This document shows positions 7,276 through 16,752 of a stretch of DNA of 64,000 bases, in pieces. The translations under genes were made by a program, and so were the position numbers. Origin of the DNA: an uncultured Alistipes sp. (GTDB lineage Bacteria; Bacteroidota; Bacteroidia; Bacteroidales; Rikenellaceae); assembly GCA_944322005.1 (NCBI GenBank), contig CALUNL010000001.1, positions 310,001 to 374,000 of the forward strand, read 5' to 3'. The notes beneath the pieces are model-generated. The model saw only the letters and a list, made by a program, of their open reading frames with translations, made no database searches and was not told the DNA's origin. Positions within the stretch are counted from its first letter, which is position 1. Each line of letters opens with the position of its first letter.

Positions 7276-8574
7276 ATGCCACGCAGAGTTAATTTCCATA
7301 CGCTCGGATGCAAGCTCAACTTCTCGGAGAGCTCGACTATCGCTCGCATGTTCGAGGAGGGAGGATTCGTACGTGTTTCGCCTGACGAACCGGCCGACAT
7401 ATGCGTAGTCAACACATGTTCCGTCACCGAGCATGCCGACAAGAAGTGCCGCAACATCATACGGCGGCTCCACCGCCTGAATCCCGATGCCGTGATAGCC
7501 GTTACCGGGTGTTACGCGCAGCTAAAGCCGGACGAGGTCGCCTCCATCGAGGGCGTCGACATCGTACTTGGCAACAACTTCAAGGGCGAGACGTTTGCGC
7601 GGGCTGCGGCCCTTACCGAGCATGGCCGCGCAAGGGTGTTCAGCTGCGGTACGGATGATATTACGGGGTTCTTTTCCGCATTCTCAAGCGGTGACCGTAC
7701 GCGGTCGTTCCTGAAGGTGCAGGACGGCTGCGACTACTGCTGCTCCTACTGCACCATCCACTATGCCCGCGGCGCGAGCCGCAATATCCCGATATCCGAG
7801 GCCGTGGCGCAGGCCGAAAGGATTGCCGCCGGCGGTCAGAAGGAGATTGTCATAACCGGCGTCAATACGGGCGATTTCGGACGCACCACGGGCGAGCGTT
7901 TCGCCGATCTGATAATGGCGTTGGACAAGGTTGACGGAATAGAGCGCTACCGCATATCGTCGATAGAGCCGAACCTGCTCACCGATGAGATAATAGAGTT
8001 CTGCGGCCGGTCGTCGAAGTTCCAGCCCCACTTCCACATACCGTTGCAGAGCGGTTCCGACAGAATCCTCGGACTGATGCGCCGCCGCTATACGACGGCG
8101 AAGTTCGCCGACCGCGTCGCTGCCGTCCGCAGGGCGATGCCGGATGCCTTCATCGGAATAGACGTCATAACCGGTTTCCCGGGTGAAACGGAGGAGGATT
8201 TCCGCCGCACATACGACTTCCTTGCCGGCATAGAGCCTTCGTTCCTCCATATATTCCCGTTCTCGGAACGTCCTGGGACACCGGCCGTAGATATGCCGGG
8301 AAAGGTGCCTGCGTCGGTATCCGACATGCGCGTGAAGGAGCTCGAGGCATTGAGCGGCCGTCTTCACTACGATTTCTGCAGCCGGTATGTCGGGACTGTG
8401 GCGGAGGTGCTTTTCGAGGGGCCGTCGAGCGGAGGGACAATGACCGGATTCACCGGAAACTACATAAAGGTGCGTGCCCCGTTCGATGGCTCGGCCATAA
8501 ACCGCATATTGCCGGTAGAGCTGGCGTCGGCGGAACCTTCGGGCGAGATTCGCGGTCGCATGGTCGGACAATAA
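7276..8574 (+). CDS. mtaB: tRNA t6A37 methylthiotransferase MtaB
   Basis: Radical-SAM methylthiotransferase that converts t6A37 to ms2t6A37 in tRNA. The N-terminal UPF0004 domain opens with FHTLGCKLNFSES, the MtaB rather than MiaB signature. The radical-SAM cluster motif is DGCDYCCSYCTIHYARG (CxxxCxxC plus one extra Cys), and GVNTGDFG, IPLQSGSD and TGFPGET follow; a short TRAM-like end completes 432 residues. The ATG at 7276 gives the correct N-terminus; an earlier in-frame codon at 7243 overlaps the promoter. It is divergent from the metal permease operon. Confidence 0.93.
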   Translation: MPRRVNFHTLGCKLNFSESSTIARMFEEGGFVRVSPDEPADICVVNTCSVTEHADKKCRNIIRRLHRLNPDAVIAVTGCYAQLKPDEVASIEGVDIVLGNNFKGETFARAAALTEHGRARVFSCGTDDITGFFSAFSSGDRTRSFLKVQDGCDYCCSYCTIHYARGASRNIPISEAVAQAERIAAGGQKEIVITGVNTGDFGRTTGERFADLIMALDKVDGIERYRISSIEPNLLTDEIIEFCGRSSKFQPHFHIPLQSGSDRILGLMRRRYTTAKFADRVAAVRRAMPDAFIGIDVITGFPGETEEDFRRTYDFLAGIEPSFLHIFPFSERPGTPAVDMPGKVPASVSDMRVKELEALSGRLHYDFCSRYVGTVAEVLFEGPSSGGTMTGFTGNYIKVRAPFDGSAINRILPVELASAEPSGEIRGRMVGQ

Positions 8575-8585
8575 TATAATTTTAT

Positions 8586-8593
8586 TATATTTG
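8586..8593 (+). promoter_or_regulatory. Bacteroidota -7 box (TATATTTG) before the MCP-like sensor gene
   Basis: Exact TAnnTTTG match 12 bases after the mtaB stop and 21 bases before the ATG at 8615. It suggests that the sensor-trkH genes have their own promoter. Confidence 0.6.
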
Positions 8594-8614
8594 CAGAAAA
8601 CAATCTGTTATCGT

Positions 8615-9442
8615 ATGAATGGAATAGGCAAAAGAGTGACGATCGGATTTATGAGCATTGTCGCTCTGCTGTTTGTTTCGGGGATGATATCCCTGTTCGA
8701 ACTCGGTGACTTGAGCAACGACACCGAAAACATTCTCTCGACGAGCAAACGCAATATGGAACTGGCGAAGGACATGCTGAAATCATCGCATGAACACAGC
8801 CGCGCGATGTTGCATCTGGCGGTATTCGGCGAAAAGGAGTATACCGACCTTGCCAACCGTTCGATGAGCGAACTCGAGGGTTGTCTCGCGGCTGCCCGCA
8901 GCGAGTCTTTCAATGAGACCTGCCTCGATTCCCTTTCGGCTACAGTATCGAAGATCCGTGCCATGTCCGAGAAGTTCCTAGGAGGCGGTACCGACACCGA
9001 AACGCACAAGGAGAGCCGGGATTCCGTCACATTCTCGACGGCTGACCTCGGAATCGCCGATGCTTCCGTATCCGGTAAAATATGGTACGATGCCGGGTAT
9101 GAGCCGGTATATACCGAACTGACAGAGCAGATAAAGCAGTTCATGACGCTGACCTACAGCTCGCTGGCGCCGAGAGCGGCCCAGCTGAACAAGAATGCCT
9201 ACCGTTCGGTGGCGCCGGTTCTGCTGTCGTTGCTCGTGATGATTGCGATAGTGCTGATGTTCTTCTATTTCATCATGGTCTACTGCGTCAAGCCTGTAAT
9301 CAAGATGAACAAATCGCTCGGCGGTTATCTGTCGTACCGGCTGCCTTACGAGGTCAAGACGGAACTTCTGGACGAAATCAAGGAGCTCAACGACAACATA
9401 GAGTCACTGATAAACATTTCCAAACAGAACAACAAGCAGTAA
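8615..9442 (+). CDS. Membrane protein with four-helix-bundle (MCP-like) sensor region, no output domain
   Basis: A 275-residue inner-membrane protein. TM1 spans about residues 9-29, a helical periplasmic region about 30-195, and TM2 about 199-225, followed by a HAMP-like segment (VKPVIKMNKSL, then ELLDEIKELNDNIESL). This is the topology of chemoreceptors and sensor kinases, but the protein ends after the HAMP-like helix: there is no methyl-accepting, kinase or cyclase domain. The ATG at 8615 follows a promoter box. The stop is three bases before trkH, so the two are almost certainly coexpressed. A role as sensor or accessory subunit for potassium uptake is an inference from this coupling. Confidence 0.7.
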   Translation: MNGIGKRVTIGFMSIVALLFVSGMISLFELGDLSNDTENILSTSKRNMELAKDMLKSSHEHSRAMLHLAVFGEKEYTDLANRSMSELEGCLAAARSESFNETCLDSLSATVSKIRAMSEKFLGGGTDTETHKESRDSVTFSTADLGIADASVSGKIWYDAGYEPVYTELTEQIKQFMTLTYSSLAPRAAQLNKNAYRSVAPVLLSLLVMIAIVLMFFYFIMVYCVKPVIKMNKSLGGYLSYRLPYEVKTELLDEIKELNDNIESLINISKQNNKQ

Positions 9443-9445
9443 GGT

Positions 9446-10891
9446 ATGCGTTTCAGCATCATATTGAGATATGTGGGTACGGTCATGCTGTGTATTTCGG
9501 CATTCATGGCCGTGTCGGCATTCATATCCTATCTCGACGGCATGGATTCGGCTTTCTATCCGCTGTTGCTGTCCGCCTTGCTGACGCTTCTGCTTGGCGT
9601 GTTCCCCATGCTCTTCGTGCGTAAGGCCGATGCGATAAACAACAAGGAGGGATTCTCGATTGTAGTCGGTTCGTGGATTCTGGCGAGTGTTGTCGGCATG
9701 TTCCCGTATCTGATCTGGGGCGGCGAGTTCAACCTGATAAACGCTTGGTTCGAGAGCGTATCCGGTTTCACTACCACCGGGGCAACGATTCTGAACGATG
9801 TCGAGGCGCTTCCGCAGGGGCTTCTGTTCTGGCGCTCGGCAACCAACTGGATAGGCGGAGCCGGCGTGGTCATGTTCGCTCTCTTGATACTGCCTTCGCT
9901 GGGCACCAACAAGATGGCGCTGTCGAGCATGGAGCTTTCGTCACTCGCAAGGGACAACTATCGTTACAGGGCGCAGATGATCGTGCGTATCCTTCTGGTC
10001 GTTTATGTCGGAATAACCGTTGCCACTACCCTCCTGCTCAAACTTGCCGGAATGAGATGGTTCGATGCGCTCAACCATGCGATGTCTGCTTGCGCGACCG
10101 GTGGATTCAGCACCAAGAATGCAAGCATCGGCTTTTATGACAGTGCGCTTATGGAGATTATCCTTATTGTGGCCATGCTGCTGTCGAGTATCCATTTCGG
10201 GCTTATATACGCCACTTTCGCGCGCAAGTCCAACAACATATTCCGATCGGAGGTCGTGAAGACATATCTGGCCGTGGTGGCTGTGTGTACGGTAATAATA
10301 GCAGTAAACATATATGATGCCGGTGTTTACGATTCCTTCTGGACTTCGCTGCGGAGTTCGCTGTTCCAGGTCGTATCGCTGATATCAACTACCGGATTCG
10401 CAACGGCGGACACCAATTTGTGGGCCCCTCTATCAATAATATTGCTGATGTTCGTCTCCGTGACCGGTGCGTGTGCGGGGTCCACATCCGGAGGATTGAA
10501 GATCGACCGCATGCTGCTTTTCGTAAAGACGCTTGCTTCGCGTATACGGCACCAGCAGCACCCCAATGCCATTCTGCGCATAAGGGTTGACGGAATACTG
10601 CAGGAGAACGAACAGATACATTCGGCAATGGTGTTCATTATCACATATGTGGTATTGATATTTTTGGGAACCTTTGTAAATGCCCTGTTCGGCCTCGACC
10701 TGATAACAAGCTTCTCCTCGTCGGTGACATGTATCGGAAATGTCGGGCCTGGTTTCGGAGAGGTCGGATCTATGGACAACTTCTCCTCCATGCCTGCGAT
10801 ATTGAAACTTCAGGGCTCATTGCTTATGCTTATGGGCCGTCTCGAAATATTCGGATTCATACAATTCCTGTTCATCAAATGGTGGCGATAA
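9446..10891 (+). CDS. trkH: TrkH/KtrB family potassium uptake protein
   Basis: Inner-membrane K+ (or Na+-coupled K+) translocating subunit of 481 residues. Four pore-loop repeats are visible: SGFTTTGATIL, ACATGGFSTKNAS, STTGFATADT and CIGNVGPGFG, each with the selectivity-filter Gly. The translocating GGAGVVMFALLILP stretch and about ten hydrophobic helices fit the family. No trkA/ktrA gating-ring gene is next to it; the upstream neighbour is the HAMP-like membrane protein and the downstream gene overlaps by 13 bases. Confidence 0.95.
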   Translation: MRFSIILRYVGTVMLCISAFMAVSAFISYLDGMDSAFYPLLLSALLTLLLGVFPMLFVRKADAINNKEGFSIVVGSWILASVVGMFPYLIWGGEFNLINAWFESVSGFTTTGATILNDVEALPQGLLFWRSATNWIGGAGVVMFALLILPSLGTNKMALSSMELSSLARDNYRYRAQMIVRILLVVYVGITVATTLLLKLAGMRWFDALNHAMSACATGGFSTKNASIGFYDSALMEIILIVAMLLSSIHFGLIYATFARKSNNIFRSEVVKTYLAVVAVCTVIIAVNIYDAGVYDSFWTSLRSSLFQVVSLISTTGFATADTNLWAPLSIILLMFVSVTGACAGSTSGGLKIDRMLLFVKTLASRIRHQQHPNAILRIRVDGILQENEQIHSAMVFIITYVVLIFLGTFVNALFGLDLITSFSSSVTCIGNVGPGFGEVGSMDNFSSMPAILKLQGSLLMLMGRLEIFGFIQFLFIKWWR

Positions 10892-12432
10892 AGAAAATAG
10901 GGGCTATTGCCGTGATTGCGGCCGTTGCGTGGAGCGTTTCGGCGTCGGCACAGGAGAATGTGCCGCGCGGGGAGATGCATTCCGACGGAACCTACCGTGC
11001 GCTGGTGGCGGCGATGGACGAGGCAAAGAGGCAATGCGATTCGCTGGTGTCGGCCGTCGATGCAAAACGCGGAATGTACGCCGCAGCGGATGGCCAGCGC
11101 CGCAGTGAACTGGGACAAGAGATACTCGCTCTCGAGTCGGAGATGATAGAGGCGCGCACGCGATATGACAGGCGCGTTGCGGAGGTCGCCGACTTCGAGC
11201 GCATGTGGATTGTGCAGAACAAGGATGGCAATGCTGCTCAGACGGATACTCCAGCCGAGGGTGTGACGGAGGGTGAGGGAGCGCGCATGCATTCATCCCC
11301 GAATCTTGTGTTCAACCGATGCTTTGCCGGAAATCTCCCGGAGTCCGATTACAGGGTCCTTTGCCGCGCACAGTCGGACGAATCGGCCGTAGCCGCATCT
11401 GTCGGCGAATATTCCGGGATATACGCCTCGATGCTTGCATTGCAGCGCGAATACATGTCTGCCGAGACGGAGCCGGTGGCCGACAGCCTCATGTCGCTGT
11501 TCTCGGCCGCACGGGCACGGGCCGCAAAGGTTGACAGATACATTGCGGAACGCTGGTCGCCGGTCTTTGACAACAAGATATACTCCTACAATCTCATGTT
11601 GGAGAAGATGGGGCGCAACGACGTATTGTCGGAGGTCACCCGAATCACCGACAATGCGCTCCGCAATACGGAGGAGAACGAGGGGCTTTACGATTCCGAC
11701 GGACTTATGCGCTACTATATCCAGAAACGCGGTTTGACCGAGTGCGAATCGGCAATAGCGTCGGCGTTGGGACTCACTTCGGCGAGCGATTCCCTGCGCA
11801 AGGTGTCGGCTTCTCTGGCGCAGACCGATTTCCGTCTGCCGAAGCTCTCCATCGAGAAGCGCTACTTCATAGATTACGAGCCGCTCAAGGTCATACATCC
11901 GACGATCTATAATTCGAAGAATCCGGTTCCGCGTACCAAGATATACGAGCACGGAACGATATACCGTATACGCATCGGCATATTCGTGAACCGGCCCAAC
12001 CTTTCGGCGCTGCGCGGAATAACGCCGCTCTCCTACTCAACCGACTACCACAACGGGCGCAATGCCTACTTTGTCGGAGGCTTCCGTACGGAGAAGGAGG
12101 CCAGCGAGGGTGTTGCATATCTGAAGCGTATCGGTTTCAAGGACCCGACGGTGGTCATGTGGATTGACGGAAAGTATGTCCCCGATCTTGCCGAATGGGC
12201 CAAGAACAATGCGCGCGAGTACACCATCGAGATATCGGGTGTTGCGACACTTTCGGACAAGGTCAAGTCCGTTATTCTCGCCGAAAGCGAAAACTGCGAG
12301 TTTTCCCGCGTTGGAAGCATGTTTGTAGTAGGAAAATTCTCCGACAAGGCGGCGGCTGAACGTGTGGCGGGTGGCATCGCAGAGGCCGAACCGCAGGCTG
12401 CGGTGAAGATAAACGAAGTGGTAAAACCTTAA
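10879..12432 (+). CDS. Secreted coiled-coil protein with C-terminal SPOR-like repeats
   Basis: A 517-residue exported protein. The ATG at 10879 gives a classic signal peptide (MVAIKKIGAIAVIAAVAWS, cleavage near SASA/Q); upstream in-frame codons lie inside trkH. Residues about 30-110 are strongly helical and charged, likely coiled coil. The C-terminal ~170 residues hold two stretches resembling SPOR folds (around NAYFVGGFRTEKEASEGVAY and around SMFVVGKFSDKAAAERVAGG), which bind denuded peptidoglycan. The start overlaps trkH by 13 bases, indicating coupling. The middle is not recognised. A role at the cell wall or division site is inferred from the SPOR-like part only. Confidence 0.65.
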   Translation: MVAIKKIGAIAVIAAVAWSVSASAQENVPRGEMHSDGTYRALVAAMDEAKRQCDSLVSAVDAKRGMYAAADGQRRSELGQEILALESEMIEARTRYDRRVAEVADFERMWIVQNKDGNAAQTDTPAEGVTEGEGARMHSSPNLVFNRCFAGNLPESDYRVLCRAQSDESAVAASVGEYSGIYASMLALQREYMSAETEPVADSLMSLFSAARARAAKVDRYIAERWSPVFDNKIYSYNLMLEKMGRNDVLSEVTRITDNALRNTEENEGLYDSDGLMRYYIQKRGLTECESAIASALGLTSASDSLRKVSASLAQTDFRLPKLSIEKRYFIDYEPLKVIHPTIYNSKNPVPRTKIYEHGTIYRIRIGIFVNRPNLSALRGITPLSYSTDYHNGRNAYFVGGFRTEKEASEGVAYLKRIGFKDPTVVMWIDGKYVPDLAEWAKNNAREYTIEISGVATLSDKVKSVILAESENCEFSRVGSMFVVGKFSDKAAAERVAGGIAEAEPQAAVKINEVVKP

Positions 12433-12445
12433 AACCTGATATATT

Positions 12446-12907
12446 ATGTTGTATGTCATACTTCTGGTACTGTTGGGAGTACTGTTCCTTGTTGCGGAAC
12501 TGTTGTTGCTTCCGGGAATCTCGGTAGGTACGATTTTGTCGCTCGTATGCTATGGAAGCGCCATATATCTCGCCTTCGACGGTTTCGGTGCGGTGGCAGG
12601 GGCCGTGACGATTGTCGTAGTTGTGGTGCTTTCGTTGCTGACAACGGTCATTTCGCTCCGGGCCAAGACATGGCAGAGGTTTTCGCTGAAGCAGGAGATC
12701 GATTCCACGAGCATGGCGCAGCCGGAGAGGGAGATAGCGGTCGGCGATTGCGGAGTCGCAATATCCAGACTCTCTCCGATGGGCAAGGTGGAGATAAAAG
12801 GCAAGATATACGAAGCCAAGTCGGCCGACGTGTATATCGACCAGAAGTGCCGTGTCGAGGTTGTCGGATTCGACAACTTCTCAGTAACAGTCAGGAAGGC
12901 TGAATAG
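12446..12907 (+). CDS. NfeD-like membrane protein
   Basis: A short (153-residue) NfeD protein with three N-terminal membrane helices (about 1-20, 28-45, 48-70) and a C-terminal OB-fold (GDCGVAISRLSPMGKVEIKG to the end). Proteins of this type partner with flotillin-like SPFH proteins in membrane microdomains; Bacillus has the nfeD-floA pair side by side. Here floA lies 2.8 kb downstream with a glycosidase gene between. The gene starts 13 bases after the SPOR-like gene and probably belongs to the same transcript. Confidence 0.85.
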   Translation: MLYVILLVLLGVLFLVAELLLLPGISVGTILSLVCYGSAIYLAFDGFGAVAGAVTIVVVVVLSLLTTVISLRAKTWQRFSLKQEIDSTSMAQPEREIAVGDCGVAISRLSPMGKVEIKGKIYEAKSADVYIDQKCRVEVVGFDNFSVTVRKAE

Positions 12908-12985
12908 GTTCTTATACATACCCTATTGCGTATACCGGTTCATCTGATATATTAGATACACAATAACCTAAACCAACCAAACAAA

Positions 12986-15625
12986 ATGAACTTTTTGAAA
13001 AGGACCATCGCGGCCGCAGTTGCCATATCATTGTGCGCCGTGGCTTATCCGAAGGCGGATACGAAGCCGAATCAAGACCCGAAAGCCGATGACAAGGCGG
13101 TCGTAGTGGCTGGAAACGCCCGTTTTACCGTGCTTACACCGCAACTGGTGAGAATGGAGTGGAGCGAGGACGGGGTCTTTGAGGACCGTGCTACCCTGAC
13201 GTTCGTGAACCGCCGTCTGCCGGTACCGGAGTTCAAGGTGCGCAACGGATCGTCAAAGGTGGTCATAGAGACCTCCGACCTGAAGCTCACGTATGTGAAG
13301 AACGGCAAATTCTCCCCGGAGAATCTCCGTGCAGAGTTCATGCTCAACGGCAAGAAGGTCGTATGGCATTACGGTGACAAGGATACGCTGAACCTTATGG
13401 GTACGACGAGGACCCTCGACAAGGCTGACGGATGGAAACTCGGCAAGGAGCCTATGGAACCGGGTATAATCTCGCGCGGCGGATGGAGCGTCGTGGACGA
13501 CTCCTCCCGCCATGTGCTCACGCCTACCGACTCGCATTGGGGCGAATGGGTTGAGTGCCGTCCGGAGGGCGAACGCCAGGACATCTATCTGTTCGCATAC
13601 GGACACGAGTACACGAAAGCGTTGGGCGATTACGTGAAGGTTGCCGGTGCCATTCCGCTGCCGCCGAAATATGCGTTCGGTTATTGGTGGAGCCGTTACT
13701 GGCAGTACTCCGACAATGAGTTGCGTGATCTCGTGAATCAGATTCGCAGCATGGACATACCGCTGGACGTGCTTATCGTCGACATGGACTGGCACGAGAC
13801 GTGGGGCCTGCGCCGCAACAACCCGAAGAAGGACGAATACGGACAGCGCATCGGCTGGACCGGATATACCTGGAAGAAACAGCTGTTCCCTTCGCCGAAG
13901 AACTTCCTCGACTGGTGCCACGACAACCGCCTGAAGGTGTCGCTGAACCTCCATCCGGCATCCGGCATACAGCCATATGAGGAGCCGTACGAGCGTTTCG
14001 TCAAGGCTTACGGCTGGACGGAAGAGGGAAAGAGCGTTCCGTTCCGCATCGACGAACAGAAATGGGCTGATGCCTATTTCGAGACTGTTCTCGAACCGAT
14101 GGAGAAGGACGGTGTCGATTTCTGGTGGCTCGACTGGCAGCAGTGGCGCAACAGCAAATATACGAAAGGACTGAGCAACACCTTCTGGCTCAACCATACG
14201 TTCATCCGCCATATGGAGAACAATGGCGACGAGCGCCCTATCATACACCACCGTTGGGGTGGACTGGGTTCGCACCGATATCAGGTCGGTTTCTCGGGTG
14301 ACACATATACCTCCTGGGAGACTCTCGGATTCCTGCCATGGTTCACGAGCACGGCGTCGAACGTCGGCTACGGATATTGGGGCCACGACATAGGCGGACA
14401 CGCTTTCCGTCGCGGAGTGACGGTTACCGACCCGGAACTCTATACCCGCTGGCTGCAGTACGGCGTATTTACTCCTATATTCAAGACCCACTGTACGAAG
14501 AACCGCAACATCGAGCGCCGCATATGGCAGTTCCCGGACCACATGTTCTACATGAGGGATGCGATACGTCTGCGTTATGACCTTGCGCCTTACATATACA
14601 ACGCCGCCCGCGAGGCATTCGATACCGGCATCTCGATGTGCCGCCCGATGTACTACTACTGGCCGGAGGCCGACGAGGCATACGACATGAAGGAGCAGTA
14701 CATGTTCGGAAACGACCTTCTGGTTACGGCCGTCGCCGAGCCTGCCGACAAGACGACTGGACTTGCCTCGCGCAGCGTATGGTTCCCTGAGGGCAAATGG
14801 TATGATTTCGTCAGCGGAGAGCTTATCGACGGAGACTGTGTACGCACCCTGCACTATACGATAGCGGAGAACCCGCGTTATGCCCGTGCCGGTGCCATAA
14901 TCCCGATGAATCCTTCGTCGGTGCAGAATCTCCAGGACGAGTGCCGGACACTGGTGCTGACGTTTGTACCGGGTGCCGACGGCGAACTGTCGTTCTATGA
15001 GGACGACGGTAAGTCGAAGAACTATGCCGAAGAGTTCGCGACCACCCGAATCGAGAAGACAACATCCGGCGACCGCGTTAAGGTGGTGATACACCCTCGC
15101 AAGGGAACGTATGCCGACGCTCCGTCGTCGAGAAACTATGAACTGCGGTTCCCTGCGCAGTATCCTCCTGTAAGTGTCTCCGTAAACGGAGTTGAGGTCG
15201 ATTATGCGAGATACCTCTCCGGTTCCGGCTGGACATACGACGGATACTCGCTTGCCCCGGTAGTGCGTACCGGCGATTGCGACTGTGCGGAGGAGTGTGT
15301 GGTGGAACTCGTGTTCAAGGCCGGGGATATGGCTGCCCAGCCGCGCCTGTACGGCAAACAGGGCGTGTTCAACCGCTGCGTGGTGCTGACGCCGGAGTTC
15401 AAGGAGATTTATGCCGTGGACTATGACCCGTACACGATGCTTCCGGACGAGTACATGAACGTTTCGCAGATTCCGAACTTCATTACCGAATATCCGGCGG
15501 AGATATCGAAGTGGCTCGACCTTTACGAGGAGAACATCGAAAAGGTGATCCCGTCGCTTGAGGCCCTCGGCTTCCTCGACAAGGATTTCATCGCACGGCT
15601 CAAGGCACAGCTTACGGAGAAGTAG
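12986..15625 (+). CDS. Secreted glycoside hydrolase family 31 enzyme
   Basis: An 879-residue exported GH31 retaining alpha-glycosidase. A signal peptide (about 1-21) is followed by an N-terminal beta-sandwich, the (beta/alpha)8 domain beginning near PPKYAFGYWWSRYWQY, and a C-terminal sandwich (DUF5110-like, with LTFVPGADGELSFYEDDGK). The nucleophile is D383 in DFWWLDWQQW, in place of the more common WxDMNE, and the acid/base is D439 in GFSGDTYTSWET. About 100 extra C-terminal residues (from LVFKAGD) form an additional segment of helical character not recognised here. The substrate (alpha-glucan, xyloside or GalNAc) cannot be assigned. The gene lies between nfeD and floA, an unusual place for a glycosidase. 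Confidence 0.9.
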   Translation: MNFLKRTIAAAVAISLCAVAYPKADTKPNQDPKADDKAVVVAGNARFTVLTPQLVRMEWSEDGVFEDRATLTFVNRRLPVPEFKVRNGSSKVVIETSDLKLTYVKNGKFSPENLRAEFMLNGKKVVWHYGDKDTLNLMGTTRTLDKADGWKLGKEPMEPGIISRGGWSVVDDSSRHVLTPTDSHWGEWVECRPEGERQDIYLFAYGHEYTKALGDYVKVAGAIPLPPKYAFGYWWSRYWQYSDNELRDLVNQIRSMDIPLDVLIVDMDWHETWGLRRNNPKKDEYGQRIGWTGYTWKKQLFPSPKNFLDWCHDNRLKVSLNLHPASGIQPYEEPYERFVKAYGWTEEGKSVPFRIDEQKWADAYFETVLEPMEKDGVDFWWLDWQQWRNSKYTKGLSNTFWLNHTFIRHMENNGDERPIIHHRWGGLGSHRYQVGFSGDTYTSWETLGFLPWFTSTASNVGYGYWGHDIGGHAFRRGVTVTDPELYTRWLQYGVFTPIFKTHCTKNRNIERRIWQFPDHMFYMRDAIRLRYDLAPYIYNAAREAFDTGISMCRPMYYYWPEADEAYDMKEQYMFGNDLLVTAVAEPADKTTGLASRSVWFPEGKWYDFVSGELIDGDCVRTLHYTIAENPRYARAGAIIPMNPSSVQNLQDECRTLVLTFVPGADGELSFYEDDGKSKNYAEEFATTRIEKTTSGDRVKVVIHPRKGTYADAPSSRNYELRFPAQYPPVSVSVNGVEVDYARYLSGSGWTYDGYSLAPVVRTGDCDCAEECVVELVFKAGDMAAQPRLYGKQGVFNRCVVLTPEFKEIYAVDYDPYTMLPDEYMNVSQIPNFITEYPAEISKWLDLYEENIEKVIPSLEALGFLDKDFIARLKAQLTEK

Positions 15626-15683
15626 TCCCGGACGGGCATGGAACGAATGATGCCTGCGGCCTTGTAGATGGAACCGGTTTTGT

Positions 15684-15691
15684 TATATTTG
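15684..15691 (+). promoter_or_regulatory. Promoter for floA (TTG / 19 bp / TATATTTG)
   Basis: A TTG at 15662-15664 and a consensus TAnnTTTG at 15684-15691 are separated by 19 bases, the usual Bacteroidota spacing. The ATG follows at 15722, so floA can be expressed independently of the GH31 gene. Confidence 0.65.
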
Positions 15692-15721
15692 TGAAGAGAT
15701 AACTTTTAATACTGAAATAAT

Positions 15722-16702
15722 ATGGAAGTTGCATTTGTTGCCCTTGTCGCAATACTGCTGCTTGCGGCAATCTGGTTGGTCTTTTACTTCATTCCGGTGG
15801 GACTGTGGTTCTCGGCGCTTGTTTCGGGAGTGCACATCTCGCTTCTGCAACTCGTGCTGATGCGCTGGCGCAAGGTTCCGCCTTCGACCATCGTATCGTC
15901 GATGATTGAGGGAACGAAGGCCGGCCTGAAACTGAATCCCAATGAGCTCGAGGCTCACTACCTTGCCGGTGGAAACGTCCGCAATGTGGTTCATGCCCTT
16001 GTCTCGGCACAGAAGGCGAGCATAACCCTCGACTTCAAGATGGCTACAGCCATAGACCTTGCGGGCCGCGACGTTTTCGAGGCCGTGCAGATGTCCGTAA
16101 ACCCGAAGGTAATCAATACCCCGCCTGTTGCGGCTGTCGCCAAGGACGGAATCCAGCTCATTGCCAAGGCGAGGGTCACCGTGCGTGCAAATATCAAGCA
16201 GCTTGTCGGAGGAGCCGGCGAGGAGACGGTTCTCGCCCGTGTCGGCGAGGGTATCGTGTCCTCCATCGGTTCGGCCGACTCGCACAAGCTCGTGCTTGAA
16301 AACCCGGATTCGATCTCGAGAGTGGTGCTTGAGAAGGGCCTCGATGCGGGAACAGCATTCGAGATACTCTCCATCGACATCGCGGATATCGACGTGGGCA
16401 AGAACATCGGGGCGCAGCTCCAGATGGACCAGGCCAATGCCGACAAGAATATCGCCCAGGCCAAGGCCGAGGAGCGCCGCGCAATGGCTGTCGCCCTCGA
16501 ACAGGAGAACCGTGCAAAGGCACAAGATGCCCGTGCGAAGGTGATTCTGGCCGAGGCGGAGGTTCCGCTTGCAATGGCGGAGGCTTTCCGCAACGGTAAT
16601 CTCGGCATAATGGACTATTACAAGATGAAGAACATCATGGCCGATACGCAGATGAGGGAGTCGATTGCGGCTCCGGCCGGCCAGAAACAGGAAAAGAAGT
16701 AG
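15722..16702 (+). CDS. floA: Flotillin-like protein FloA
   Basis: A 326-residue SPFH-domain protein of the FloA (UPF0365) family, a scaffold of functional membrane microdomains. An N-terminal hydrophobic hairpin (about residues 5-45) anchors it to the inner membrane, and the SPFH core runs from about 60 to 235 ([38 protein letters not shown]). The Ala/Glu-rich helical part (about 236-300, [20 protein letters not shown]) mediates oligomerisation. It has its own promoter and ends at a hairpin shared with the convergent CDGSH gene. The NfeD partner is upstream, beyond the GH31 gene. Confidence 0.95.
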   Translation: MEVAFVALVAILLLAAIWLVFYFIPVGLWFSALVSGVHISLLQLVLMRWRKVPPSTIVSSMIEGTKAGLKLNPNELEAHYLAGGNVRNVVHALVSAQKASITLDFKMATAIDLAGRDVFEAVQMSVNPKVINTPPVAAVAKDGIQLIAKARVTVRANIKQLVGGAGEETVLARVGEGIVSSIGSADSHKLVLENPDSISRVVLEKGLDAGTAFEILSIDIADIDVGKNIGAQLQMDQANADKNIAQAKAEERRAMAVALEQENRAKAQDARAKVILAEAEVPLAMAEAFRNGNLGIMDYYKMKNIMADTQMRESIAAPAGQKQEKK

Positions 16703-16719
16703 TATCCATGCCGTTGTAT

Positions 16720-16749
16720 AAATAGGCCCGCCTATAAGCGGGCCTATTT
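16720..16749. terminator. Hairpin between convergent floA and CDGSH genes
   Basis: Perfect 12-bp stem (16720-16731 with 16738-16749) and a 6-base loop; A/T-rich ends make it usable on either strand, although the T-run is short. Confidence 0.65.
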
Positions 16750-16752
16750 ACG

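Noticed and set aside
13253-15094. Long open frame on the minus strand opposite the GH31 gene
   Set aside because: It mirrors the codon pattern of a clearly real gene, has no family resemblance, promoter or ribosome site, and is rich in residues typical of reversed GC-rich codons.
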